DNA of 64,000 bases from Thermomonas fusca DSM 15424 (GTDB lineage: Bacteria > Pseudomonadota > Gammaproteobacteria > Xanthomonadales > Xanthomonadaceae): assembly GCF_000423885.1 (NCBI RefSeq), contig NZ_AUIV01000002.1, forward strand, positions 62,001-126,000, given 5' to 3'. Both the position numbers and the translations under genes were made by a program. The stretch's first letter is position 1; the number at the start of each line of letters is the position of its first letter. Shown in pieces: positions 50,209-58,872 of the stretch. Below the pieces are notes generated by a model. The model searched no databases. It had not been told where the DNA came from and was given only the letters and a program-made list of their open reading frames with translations.

Positions 50209-51258
50209 TCAGGGGGCGGGGTCCAGCGCCGCCCCCAACGCCGCCGCGGTGGCCTCCACCACCGGGATGACGCGCTCGTAGGCCATCCGGCTGGGACCGA
50301 TGACGCCCAGCACCCCCAGCACCTGGCCGTCGCGGCCATAGGGCGCACTCACCAGAGACATGCCTTCCAGCGGCGCCAGCCCGGTTTCCTCGCCGATGAA
50401 CACACGCATGCCCGGCGCTTTCGCGGTGCGTTCCAGCAGCTGCAGCAGCTCGCGCTTTTCGGCGAAGGCCTCGAACAGCGCCCGCAGCCGGTCCAGGTCA
50501 CCCAGTTCCTGCAGTCCCAGCAGGCGGGTCTGCCCGGCCACCAGCATGTCGTCCTCGCGCGCCGGCGCGAACGCCTGCCCGGCCAGCGCCAGCGAACTGG
50601 CCAGCAGCCGCTCCATCTCGCTGCGCGCATCGCGCAAATCGCGCAACAGCGCGGCGCGGATCACGGTCAGCGACTGCCCGGCAAAATGGGCGTTCAGGTA
50701 GTTCGCCGCCTGCTCCAGTTCCGACGGCGAGAACGCCCGGCGCACCTGCACCACCCGGTTCTGCACCTCGCCATCGGCGAACACCAGGATCGCCAGCACC
50801 CGCTGCGGGTCCAGCATCACGAAATCGATCTGGCGAAAGGCGAAGCTCTCGCGGCTGGGCACGCTGACCATGCCGGCGAAGTGGGTCATCGCCGCCAGCA
50901 GCTCGGAGGTGCTGCCCAGCAGTGCCTGCGTGCCGGCGCCGGCGGGCAGCCCGTTGCGCAGGCGGTCGATGTCCGCCGCCGCCAGCGGCTTGACCTGCAG
51001 CAGCGCATCCACGAACAGGCGATAGCCCTGGGCCGTGGGGACCCGCCCGGCCGAACTGTGCGGCGCCGCCAGCAGGCCGGCATCTTCCAGCGAGGCCAGG
51101 ATGTTGCGGATGGTGGCCGGGCTGACGTCCAACCCCGAATGCTTCGCCAGCGTCTGCGAACCAACCGGCTCGCCATCGCGGATATGCCGGGATACCAGCG
51201 TGCGCAGCAGCTGGCGCGCGCGCGGGTCAAGGGCGATGTCGGGCCGGCGGCGTTCCAT
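50209..51258 (-). CDS. hrcA: Heat-inducible transcription repressor HrcA
   Basis: 349-residue repressor of the heat-shock regulon that binds CIRCE operators. An N-terminal winged helix-turn-helix region (DPRARQLLRTLVSRHIRDGE to SPATIRNILASLEDAGLL) is followed by the HrcA core (SSAGRVPTAQGYRLFVD) and C-terminal GAF-like domain (RVFIGEETGLAPLEGMSLV). The start MERRRPDIAL was chosen because the family begins there; the frame from 51438 overlaps recN on the other strand. No CIRCE sequence was seen upstream of hrcA, grpE or dnaK. Confidence 0.95.
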   Translation of the reverse strand: MERRRPDIALDPRARQLLRTLVSRHIRDGEPVGSQTLAKHSGLDVSPATIRNILASLEDAGLLAAPHSSAGRVPTAQGYRLFVDALLQVKPLAAADIDRLRNGLPAGAGTQALLGSTSELLAAMTHFAGMVSVPSRESFAFRQIDFVMLDPQRVLAILVFADGEVQNRVVQVRRAFSPSELEQAANYLNAHFAGQSLTVIRAALLRDLRDARSEMERLLASSLALAGQAFAPAREDDMLVAGQTRLLGLQELGDLDRLRALFEAFAEKRELLQLLERTAKAPGMRVFIGEETGLAPLEGMSLVSAPYGRDGQVLGVLGVIGPSRMAYERVIPVVEATAAALGAALDPAP

Positions 51259-51320
51259 GCACAGGTTGTAAGCGCAGGCCGGCGCACATGCAACCGCTAC
51301 CGGCCGTCGACGTGCGCAGG

Positions 51321-51326
51321 CACAAT
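51321..51326 (+). promoter_or_regulatory. Putative -10 box of recN
   Basis: CACAAT ends 8 nt before the recN ATG at 51335, so the transcript could be leaderless. No convincing -35 or LexA-like box is visible. Confidence 0.3.
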
Positions 51327-51334
51327 GCGCAGCC

Positions 51335-52993
51335 ATGCTGACCCGTCTTTCGATCCGTGATTTCGCCGTCGTGGCCCATGCCGAGCTGGACTTCGGCACG
51401 GGCCTGACCGTCGTGTCCGGTGAAACCGGCACCGGCAAGTCGCTGCTGGTGGATGCGCTGGGCTTCCTGTCCGGCGCCCGCGGCGATGCCGGTGCGGTTC
51501 GCCACGGCGCGCAGCGCGCCGAGCTGTCGGCCGAGTTCGCGCTGGACGACTGCGCCGCCGCCCTCGCCTGGCTTCAAGACGCCGAACTGGACGACGACGG
51601 CGCCTGCCAGCTGCGCCGCACACTGCGCGCCGACGGCGGCTCCAAGGCGTGGATCAACGGCCGCAGCGTCACCATCGCCCAGCTGGCCGAGCTGGCCGCG
51701 CTGCTGGTGGAAATCCACGGCCAGCACGCCCAGCAGGCGCTGCTGGTGCGGCCGCAGCAGACCCGCCTGCTGGACGATTTCGCCCGTCATCCGGACCTGC
51801 TGGCCGCCACCGGCGAATCGGCGCGGCGCTGGAAGGCATTGCAGCAGGAACGCGACGCCCTGCTCGCCCGCGGCGACGTTGCCGAGCGTCAGGGCTGGCT
51901 TCGGCACCAGCTGGAGGAACTGCAGGCGCAGCCGCTGGAACCCGCGGTACTGGCCGAACTCGACGCCAGCCATCGCCGCCAAGCCCACGCCGCCTCGCTG
52001 ATCGCCGCCTGTGACGCCGCGCTGGACGCGCTGGGTGGCGACGACGCGCTGACCGGCCGCCTGCAGCAGCTGCGCAACGGCCTGCAGCGCGAAACCGCGC
52101 ACGAGCCGCGCCTGTCGGAAGTCGATGCGATGCTCGACTCCGCCGCGATCCAGCTCAACGAAGCATTGACGCTGATGCAGCGCATCCGCGACGACCTCGA
52201 CCTGGATCCCGACGCGTTGGCCGAAATCGAGCGCCAGCTCGTCCGCGTGCAGGATCTGGCACGCAAGCATCGCCTCACCCCGGACAAGCTCGCCGCGCAC
52301 CGCGACGCGCTGGCCACGGAGCTGGAGTCACTGGCCGATGCCGATGCGCGCCTGCAGCGCCTCGACCGCGACATCGCCGCGGCGCTGGCGGACTGGCGCG
52401 CAGCCGCCGCTGCCCTCGCCGCCTCCCGCCGCAAGGCGGGTGACACGCTGGGGGCTGCCATCACTGCGCTGATCGGCGAGTTGGGCATGCAGGGCGGCCG
52501 CTTTGAAGTAGCGCTGGAGGCCAGTGCCAGCGACAACCCCGATGCCAACGGCAGCGAGCGGGCCGAATTCCTGGTCTCGGCCAATCCCGGCCAGCCGCCC
52601 CGTCCATTGCGCAAGGTCGCCTCCGGCGGCGAACTCTCGCGTGTTTCGCTGGCCATCGAAGTGGCCACGCAGGGACAGGACGCGGCCGCGACGCTGGTGT
52701 TCGACGAAGTGGATGCCGGCATCGGCGGTGCGGTGGCCGCCGCGGTCGGCGCCAAGCTGCGCGCGCTGGGGGCATCGAAGCAGGTGCTGTGCGTGACCCA
52801 CCAGCCGCAGGTCGCCGCCGCCGGCCACGCGCAGTACCGCGTCAGCAAGGCCGCGCAGGACGGCATCACCCAGTCCTCGGTGGCCGCGCTGGATACCACC
52901 GGGCGCGTGGACGAGATCGCCCGCATGGTGGGCGGTGCGGATGTCAGCAAGGAAGCCCGCGCCGCTGCGAAGAAGCTGCTGGACGGTCACTGA
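51335..52993 (+). CDS. recN: DNA repair protein RecN
   Basis: 552-residue SMC-like ATPase for double-strand break repair. Walker A is SGETGTGKSLLVDALGFLSG. Two long helical arms cover residues about 160-370. The signature and Walker B come late (RKVASGGELSRVSLAIEV and LVFDEVDAGIGGAVA), then VLCVTHQPQVAAAGHAQYRV. It diverges from hrcA; the start is ATG 51335. Confidence 0.97.
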   Translation: MLTRLSIRDFAVVAHAELDFGTGLTVVSGETGTGKSLLVDALGFLSGARGDAGAVRHGAQRAELSAEFALDDCAAALAWLQDAELDDDGACQLRRTLRADGGSKAWINGRSVTIAQLAELAALLVEIHGQHAQQALLVRPQQTRLLDDFARHPDLLAATGESARRWKALQQERDALLARGDVAERQGWLRHQLEELQAQPLEPAVLAELDASHRRQAHAASLIAACDAALDALGGDDALTGRLQQLRNGLQRETAHEPRLSEVDAMLDSAAIQLNEALTLMQRIRDDLDLDPDALAEIERQLVRVQDLARKHRLTPDKLAAHRDALATELESLADADARLQRLDRDIAAALADWRAAAAALAASRRKAGDTLGAAITALIGELGMQGGRFEVALEASASDNPDANGSERAEFLVSANPGQPPRPLRKVASGGELSRVSLAIEVATQGQDAAATLVFDEVDAGIGGAVAAAVGAKLRALGASKQVLCVTHQPQVAAAGHAQYRVSKAAQDGITQSSVAALDTTGRVDEIARMVGGADVSKEARAAAKKLLDGH

Positions 52994-53012
52994 GCTCAAC
53001 CAGCCCATGCAT

Positions 53013-53031
53013 TGGCCCTAGAATCGGGCCA
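53013..53031 (+). promoter_or_regulatory. Inverted repeat over the -10 box of the kynurenine operon
   Basis: TGGCCC (53013-53018) and GGGCCA (53026-53031) flank TAGAATC. TAGAAT (53019-53024) looks like a -10 box, and the second arm ends on the first base of the ACMSD start codon. It could be an operator for a kynurenine-responsive regulator and implies a leaderless mRNA. Confidence 0.45.
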
Positions 53032-54041
53032 TGCTCAAGATCGACACCCACGCCCACTACCTGCCGCGCGACTGGCCCGACCTGGCCGCGAAATTCGGCG
53101 ACGCCCGCTTCCCGGTGATCCACCATGGCGATGACGGCCGGCATCGGATCTACAAGGACGGCAAGTTCTTCCGCGAGATCTGGCCGAAGACCTGGGACCC
53201 GCAGATCCGCATCGACGACTACGCCGGCTTCGGCGTGCAGGTGCAGGTGCTGTCCACGGTGCCGGTGATGTTCAGCTATTGGGCCAGGGCGCACCAGGCG
53301 CTGGAGCTGCACAAGTCGCTCAACGACCACATGGCGCAGACCTGCCGCGACTTCCCGCGCCATTACGCCGGCATCGGCACGGTACCGCTGCAATCGCCGC
53401 AGCTCGCCGTGCGTGAGCTGGAGCGCTGCATGGACGAACTGGGCCTGCAGGGCGTGCAGATCGGCAGCCATGTCGAAGCCATGAACCTGGACGCGCCGGA
53501 GTTGTTCGAATTCTTCGAGGCGGCCAGCGAACTGGGGGCGGCCATCCTCGTGCACCCCTGGGACATGATGGGCGCCGAGTCGATGCCGAAGTACTGGCTG
53601 CCCTGGCTGGTCGGCATGCCGGCGGAGCAGTCGCGTGCCGCCTGCTGCCTGGTCTTCGGCGGCGTGCTGGAGCGGCTGCCGAAGCTGCGCATCGCGCTGG
53701 CCCACGGCGGCGGCAGCTTCCCCTACACCATCGGCCGGATCGAGCACGGGTTCAACATGCGCCCTGACCTCGTCGCCACCGACAATTTCCGCAATCCGCG
53801 CGAGTACCTGAAGCGGCTGTACTTCGATTCCTGGGTGGCCGACGACGCCGCGCTGCGCTACCTGCTCGAAGCCTGCGGCAGCGACCGGGTGATGCTGGGC
53901 ACCGATTATCCGTTCCCGCTGGGCGAGCAGGTGCCGGGCGAAGGCATCGAACGGCTGGGCTTGGACGACGCGCAGCGCGCACGGCTTTACCACGGCACCG
54001 CGCTGGAATGGCTGGGCCTGTCCGCATCGAGGTTTGCATGA
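53031..54041 (+). CDS. 2-amino-3-carboxymuconate-6-semialdehyde decarboxylase
   Basis: 336-residue zinc amidohydrolase of the ACMSD type. Metal ligands are in IDTHAHYLP (His7, His9), AAILVHPWDMMG and LGTDYPFPLGEQ. It would act after 3-hydroxyanthranilate dioxygenase to steer the kynurenine pathway away from quinolinate and NAD. The upstream repeat overlaps its ATG. The stop overlaps kynU by 4 nt (ATGA). The dioxygenases are not in this window. Confidence 0.9.
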   Translation: MLKIDTHAHYLPRDWPDLAAKFGDARFPVIHHGDDGRHRIYKDGKFFREIWPKTWDPQIRIDDYAGFGVQVQVLSTVPVMFSYWARAHQALELHKSLNDHMAQTCRDFPRHYAGIGTVPLQSPQLAVRELERCMDELGLQGVQIGSHVEAMNLDAPELFEFFEAASELGAAILVHPWDMMGAESMPKYWLPWLVGMPAEQSRAACCLVFGGVLERLPKLRIALAHGGGSFPYTIGRIEHGFNMRPDLVATDNFRNPREYLKRLYFDSWVADDAALRYLLEACGSDRVMLGTDYPFPLGEQVPGEGIERLGLDDAQRARLYHGTALEWLGLSASRFA

Positions 54042-55312
54042 CCGAGCTTTACACCGACCACCACGCGTCCGCGCTCGATGCAGCCGACCCGCTGCGCCAC
54101 TTCCGCGACGAGTTCCACCTGCCGCTGCACGACGGCGCGCCGCAGGCCTACTTCGTCGGCAACTCGCTGGGCCTGCAGCCGAAGGGCGCCCGCGCGCACG
54201 TCGAGGAAGTGCTGGACAAATGGGCGCGCGAGGCGGTGGAAGGCCACTTCACCGGCAGCGCGCAGTGGATGCCCTACCACGAACTGGTGCGCGATCCGCT
54301 GGCCCGCGTGGTCGGCGCGCAGCCGTCGGAAGTGGTGGCGATGAACTCGCTGACCGCCAACCTGCATTTCATGCTGGTCAGCTTCTACCGCCCGACCCCC
54401 GAGCGCCCGGTGCTGCTGATGGAGGCCGGGGCGTTCCCCTCCGACCGCTACGCGCTGGAATCGCAGCTGCGTTTCCATGGCTTCGATCCGGCCGAGGCGC
54501 TGATCGAAGTCCAGCCGGACAACGCCGACGGCACCTTCTCGATGGCCGCCATCGAGCGCGCCATCGCCAAGCATGGCCCGCGGCTGGCCACCATCGTCTG
54601 GCCCGGCGTGCAGTACCGCACCGGGCAGGCGTTCGACCTGAAGGAAATCGCGCGGCTGGGGCATGCGGCCGGCGCGGTTGTGGGCTTCGACCTCGCCCAC
54701 GGCGTCGGTAACCTGCCGCTGCAGCTGCACGACGCCGGCGCCGACTTCGCGGTCTGGTGCCACTACAAATACATGAACGCAGGCCCCGGCGCGGTGGCCG
54801 GCTGCTTCGTCCATGAACGCCATGCACGCACCGACCGCCCGCGCTTCGCCGGCTGGTGGGGCAACGATGCGTCGGTGCGCTTCAGGATGGGCCCGCAGTT
54901 CTCGCCCACGCCCGGCGCCGACGGCTGGCAGCTGTCCAACCCACCGATCCTCGGGCTGGCTCCCCTGCGCGCCTCGCTGGAGCAGTTCGATCGCGCCACG
55001 CTGCCGGCGCTGCGGGCGAAGTCGGAACGGCTCACCGGCTACCTCGAGCAGCTGATCGACGCCGACCTGCGCGACGTGCTGCAGGTGGCGACGCCGCGCG
55101 ACCCCGCGCAACGCGGTTGCCAGCTCTCCATCCGCGTCATCGGCGGCCGTGAGCGCGGCCGCGAACTATTCGACGTCCTCGCCGCACGCGGCGTGCTCGG
55201 CGACTGGCGCGAGCCGGACGTGATCCGCATCTCGCCGGTGCCGCTGTACAACAGTTTCGCCGACGTGCTGCGCTTCGCCCGCACCGTGAAGGAGTGGCGC
55301 GATGGGCGCTGA
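54038..55312 (+). CDS. kynU: Kynureninase
   Basis: 424-residue PLP enzyme cleaving kynurenine or 3-hydroxykynurenine to alanine and an anthranilate. The N-terminus has YFVGNSLGLQPKGAR. The PLP-binding Lys is in CHYKYMNAGPGAVAGCFVH, and the domain FAGWWGNDASVRFRMG follows. The true start (MTELYTDHHAS) overlaps the ACMSD stop; the ATG at 54008 lies inside ACMSD. Its 3' end overlaps kmo by 11 nt. Confidence 0.95.
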   Translation: MTELYTDHHASALDAADPLRHFRDEFHLPLHDGAPQAYFVGNSLGLQPKGARAHVEEVLDKWAREAVEGHFTGSAQWMPYHELVRDPLARVVGAQPSEVVAMNSLTANLHFMLVSFYRPTPERPVLLMEAGAFPSDRYALESQLRFHGFDPAEALIEVQPDNADGTFSMAAIERAIAKHGPRLATIVWPGVQYRTGQAFDLKEIARLGHAAGAVVGFDLAHGVGNLPLQLHDAGADFAVWCHYKYMNAGPGAVAGCFVHERHARTDRPRFAGWWGNDASVRFRMGPQFSPTPGADGWQLSNPPILGLAPLRASLEQFDRATLPALRAKSERLTGYLEQLIDADLRDVLQVATPRDPAQRGCQLSIRVIGGRERGRELFDVLAARGVLGDWREPDVIRISPVPLYNSFADVLRFARTVKEWRDGR

Positions 55313-56648
55313 GCGCGAGATCACCATCATCGGCGGCGGCCTGGCCGGCGCCCTGCTCGCCATCCTTCTGGCCCGGCGCGGCTGGTCGGTGGACGTGTTC
55401 GAGCGGCGCGGCGACCCGCGCGTGGACGGCTATGCCGGCGGCCGCTCGATCAACCTCGCGCTGGCCGAACGCGGGCTGCACGCACTGCGTCAGGCCGGCG
55501 CCGACGACGCGGTCCTACAGCAGGCGGTGATGATGCGTGGCCGCTACGTGCATCCGCTGCAGGGCGAGCCCGGCCTGCAGCGCTACGGCCGCGACGATTC
55601 GGAAGTGATCTGGTCGATCAACCGCGGCGAGCTGAACATCGTACTGCTGACCATCGCCGAATCCCACGGCGCGCGCGTGCACTTCGACCACGCACTGGAG
55701 CGGGTGGACTTCATCGACCGCATCGCCACCTTCCGCCACCACGAGCAGCAGGTGAAGCGGCCGTTCCAGGCGCTGGTCGGCGCGGACGGCGCCGGCTCCA
55801 CCCTGCGCGCGGAAATGGCGAAGGTGCAGCCGCTGGGCGAGCGCACCGAATGGCTGGACCACGGTTACAAGGAACTGGAAATCCCGCCGGCCGCCGACGG
55901 CGGCTTCCGCATCGAGCCCAACGCGCTGCATATCTGGCCGCGCGGCCACTACATGTGCATCGCCCTGCCCAACGACGAGCGCACCTTCACGGTGACGCTG
56001 TTCATGCCGCATGCGGGCAGCTATCCCAGCTTCGAGCAGGTGCAAAACGGCGACGATGCGATGGCGCTCTTCCAGGCGCAATTCCCGGACACCCTGCCGC
56101 TGATCCCCGCGCTGCGCCACGACTACGACGCCAACCCGGTCGGCAGCCTCGCCACGCTCTACCTCGACCATTGGCACATGGGTAGCCACGCGGTGCTGCT
56201 GGGCGATGCCGCGCACGCGATGGTGCCCTTCCACGGCCAGGGCATGAACTGCGCGTTCGAGGACTGCGTGGCGCTGGCCGAACACCTGGAACGCGCGCCG
56301 GCGCTGGGCGATGCATTCGCTGCGTTCGAGGCCGAACGCAAGCCAAATGCCGAGGCGATCCAGAAGATGGCGCTGGAAAACTACATCGAGATGCGCGACA
56401 AGGTGGACGATGCCGAGTTCCTGCTCCAGCGTCAGCTCGAACTGGCGCTGCAGGAAAGGCATCCCGGCCGCTTCGTGCCGCACTACGCGATGGTCACCTT
56501 CATGCGCATTCCCTACGCCACCGCCCTGCACCGCAGCGAGGTGCAGCGCGGAATCCTGGTCGACGCAACACGCGGCCTCGTTTCATTGGACGACGTGGAC
56601 TGGGCGGCGGTGGACGCGGCGGTCGTGGCGAACCTTGAACCGCTCTAG
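55302..56648 (+). CDS. kmo: Kynurenine 3-monooxygenase
   Basis: 448-residue flavin monooxygenase that hydroxylates kynurenine. The FAD-binding motif is ITIIGGGLAGALLAILL, followed by GGRSINLALAERGLHALR, the DG motif LVGADGAGS and GDAAHAMVPFHGQGMN. The length fits the enzyme and there is no C-terminal membrane anchor. Its ATG lies inside the end of kynU (11-nt overlap), completing an ACMSD-kynU-kmo operon. Confidence 0.95.
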   Translation: MGAEREITIIGGGLAGALLAILLARRGWSVDVFERRGDPRVDGYAGGRSINLALAERGLHALRQAGADDAVLQQAVMMRGRYVHPLQGEPGLQRYGRDDSEVIWSINRGELNIVLLTIAESHGARVHFDHALERVDFIDRIATFRHHEQQVKRPFQALVGADGAGSTLRAEMAKVQPLGERTEWLDHGYKELEIPPAADGGFRIEPNALHIWPRGHYMCIALPNDERTFTVTLFMPHAGSYPSFEQVQNGDDAMALFQAQFPDTLPLIPALRHDYDANPVGSLATLYLDHWHMGSHAVLLGDAAHAMVPFHGQGMNCAFEDCVALAEHLERAPALGDAFAAFEAERKPNAEAIQKMALENYIEMRDKVDDAEFLLQRQLELALQERHPGRFVPHYAMVTFMRIPYATALHRSEVQRGILVDATRGLVSLDDVDWAAVDAAVVANLEPL

Positions 56649-56649
56649 G

Positions 56650-56810
56650 AAGGAATCGGCCGCGACGGCGAGACCGCCGGGCGCTTGCGCAGCCACATTC
56701 GAGCGGCGGAGCGAGCGTCCGGCGGCAGGCTCCGGCGCACGCGGGGAGCCAGCTCTTCCGCACTCCACCACGACGCTGTATGCCCATCTGCGCGGGCATG
56801 ACGAGCAGGA
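56650..56810. repeat. Repeat-like intergenic element with a GC-rich dyad
   Basis: The 165-bp kmo-sbcB gap ends in ATGCCC (56780-56785), an 8-nt loop and GGGCAT (56794-56799), which resembles dispersed REP-like sequences of Xanthomonadaceae. The rest is GC-rich and shows no coding sense. Repetition cannot be tested inside this window. Confidence 0.4.
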
Positions 56811-56813
56811 AAC

Positions 56814-58262
56814 ATGACCGCCAGCTTCCTCTTCTACGACCTCGAAACCTTCGGCACCGACCCGCGCCGCAGCCGCATCGCGCAGTTCGCCGCGATCCGC
56901 ACCGACCTTGAACTGAACGAGATCGATGCGCCGGTTGACGTGCTGGTGCGGCCTGCCGACGACCTGCTGCCCTCGCCCGGCGCCAGCATGGTCACCGGGC
57001 TGACGCCGCAGGCCCTGCTGCGCGTTGGCGTCAACGAAGCCGCCGCGTTTGCCCGCATCGCCGATGAAATGGGCCAGCCCGGCACCTGCAGCGTGGGCTA
57101 CAACTCGCTGCGCTTCGACGACGAATTCGTCCGCTACGGCCTGTACCGCAATTTCTTTGATCCCTACGAACGCGAATGGCGCAGCGGCAATTCGCGCTGG
57201 GACCTGCTCGACGCGCTTCGGCTCATGCACGCGCTACGGCCGGACGGCATCACCTGGCGCCAGCGCGAGGACGGCAAGGGCACCAGCTTCCGCCTCGAGC
57301 ACCTGGCCGAGGACAACGGCCTGCGCGAAGGCATGGCGCACGAAGCCCTGAGCGACGTGCGCGCGCTGATCGGAGTGGCTCGCCGTTTCAAGCAGGCCCA
57401 GCCACGATTGTGGGACTACGCGCTGCGCCTGCGCGACAAGCGCTTCGCCGCCTCGCTGCTGGACACGGTGGCGATGACGCCGCTGCTGCATGTCTCGCAG
57501 CGCTACCCCGCCGCACGCCTGTGCGCCGCTCCGGTGCTGCCTCTGGCACGGCATCCGCAGATCGATTCGCGGGTGGTGGTGTTCGATCTCGACGCCGATC
57601 CGGAACCGCTGCTGGCGCTGGAAGCCGACGCCATCGCCGCGCGCCTGTACGTCCGCCAGGAGGATCTGCCCGAAGGCGAGCTGCGCATTCCGCTGAAGGA
57701 AGTGCATACCAACAAGTGTCCGGCGCTGGTCCGCTGGGACCACCTGCGCCCGGACGACTTCGCCCGGCTCGGCGTCGATGTCGCTGTGGCTGAAGCGCGC
57801 GCGGAACGCCTGCGCGCAGCGGGGCCGGCGCTGGCGGAAAAAATCCGCCGCGTGTTCGCGCGCGAACGGCCTGCCACGCCGGTCGACCCGGATGCCGCGC
57901 TGTACGACGGCTTCCTCGGCGATGGCGACAAGCGGCTGTTCGCCCAGCTGCGCGGAACGCCGCCGCAGCTGCTCGGGCGCGCCAGCTTCGCCTTCCGCGA
58001 CCCGCGCCTGCCCGAACTGCTGTTCCGCTACCGCGCACGCAACTGGCCGGAAACCCTGCTGCCAGCGGAGCGCGCCGACTGGGACGCCTATCGCCACCGC
58101 CGGCTGCTGACCGACGCCGGGCTGTCGGAACTGACGCTGGCGCAATACCGCGAGGACATCGCCCGGCTGCGCGAGGCGCACGCCGGGATCCCCGACCGGT
58201 TGGCCCTGCTCGACCAGCTCTCGGCCTGGGGTGACCAGCTCGCCGCCGGGCTGGGCGGCTGA
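56814..58262 (+). CDS. sbcB: Exodeoxyribonuclease I
   Basis: 482-residue 3'-5' ssDNA exonuclease of the DEDD family. The first acidic motif is FYDLETFGTDP, the second is GYNSLRFDDEFVRYG, and the HxxxxD motif is HEALSDVRALIGVA. The C-terminal domain has RIPLKEVHTNKCPALV. The ATG has GAGCAGGAA upstream. It ends 36 nt before the DUF2939 gene. Confidence 0.96.
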   Translation: MTASFLFYDLETFGTDPRRSRIAQFAAIRTDLELNEIDAPVDVLVRPADDLLPSPGASMVTGLTPQALLRVGVNEAAAFARIADEMGQPGTCSVGYNSLRFDDEFVRYGLYRNFFDPYEREWRSGNSRWDLLDALRLMHALRPDGITWRQREDGKGTSFRLEHLAEDNGLREGMAHEALSDVRALIGVARRFKQAQPRLWDYALRLRDKRFAASLLDTVAMTPLLHVSQRYPAARLCAAPVLPLARHPQIDSRVVVFDLDADPEPLLALEADAIAARLYVRQEDLPEGELRIPLKEVHTNKCPALVRWDHLRPDDFARLGVDVAVAEARAERLRAAGPALAEKIRRVFARERPATPVDPDAALYDGFLGDGDKRLFAQLRGTPPQLLGRASFAFRDPRLPELLFRYRARNWPETLLPAERADWDAYRHRRLLTDAGLSELTLAQYREDIARLREAHAGIPDRLALLDQLSAWGDQLAAGLGG

Positions 58263-58297
58263 CCGCTACACTGAGACAGGACTTCCGGAGCCGCGCC

Positions 58298-58837
58298 GTG
58301 TCGAAGAAGCTGAAGTGGATCCTGGCCATCGCCATCGGCCTGCTGCTGGCCCTGTTCGCGTATGCGGCGGCGGGCCCCTATCTGGCCGTCAACGGCATCC
58401 GCAACCTCGTCGCCAGCAACCGGTACGACGAGCTGTGGCGTTTCGTCGACTTCGACCGCCTGCGTGAGGACCTGCGCCCGCAGGTGCAGGAACGCATCGC
58501 CCGCGGCATCATCAGCCACGTCGGCTCGGGCCAGACCGGCAAGGCGGTCGGCGAACTCACCGCGATGGTGGCGAAACCAGCGGTCGACGCGATGGTATCG
58601 CCACAGGGCATCGCCACCCTGCTCACCGGCAGCGCGCTGGTGCGGGAGCTGACCGGCAAGGCCGAAGCGGACGGCAAGGCACGCGCCGCGGATCCGCTGC
58701 AGGGCGCGGACACCCGCTTCGAATCGATTTCGCTGTTCACCGCGACTGTCGCCAACGCGGAAGGCAAGCCGGTGGTATTCGAATTCCACCGCGATGGACT
58801 GTCGTGGAAGCTGGCGGGACTGCGCCTGCCCGAATAG
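58298..58837 (+). CDS. DUF2939 family membrane-anchored protein
   Basis: 179-residue protein with an N-terminal membrane anchor or uncleaved signal (LKWILAIAIGLLLALFAY) and an exported alpha/beta domain. The opening AAGPYLAVNGIRNLVASNRYD and the strand FVDFDRLREDLRPQVQ fit DUF2939 as I remember it; the function is unknown. The start is GTG with GGAG at -10; a TACACT box lies 25 bp upstream (58267-58272). It converges on the ligase gene with a 35-bp gap. Confidence 0.8.
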   Translation: MSKKLKWILAIAIGLLLALFAYAAAGPYLAVNGIRNLVASNRYDELWRFVDFDRLREDLRPQVQERIARGIISHVGSGQTGKAVGELTAMVAKPAVDAMVSPQGIATLLTGSALVRELTGKAEADGKARAADPLQGADTRFESISLFTATVANAEGKPVVFEFHRDGLSWKLAGLRLPE

Positions 58838-58872
58838 TCAGCCGAACCGGCCGCATGGCGGCACGTGACGCG

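Noticed and set aside
51259..51334. CIRCE operator upstream of hrcA
   Set aside because: No TTAGCACTC-type inverted repeat was found in the hrcA-recN gap, nor upstream of grpE or dnaK.
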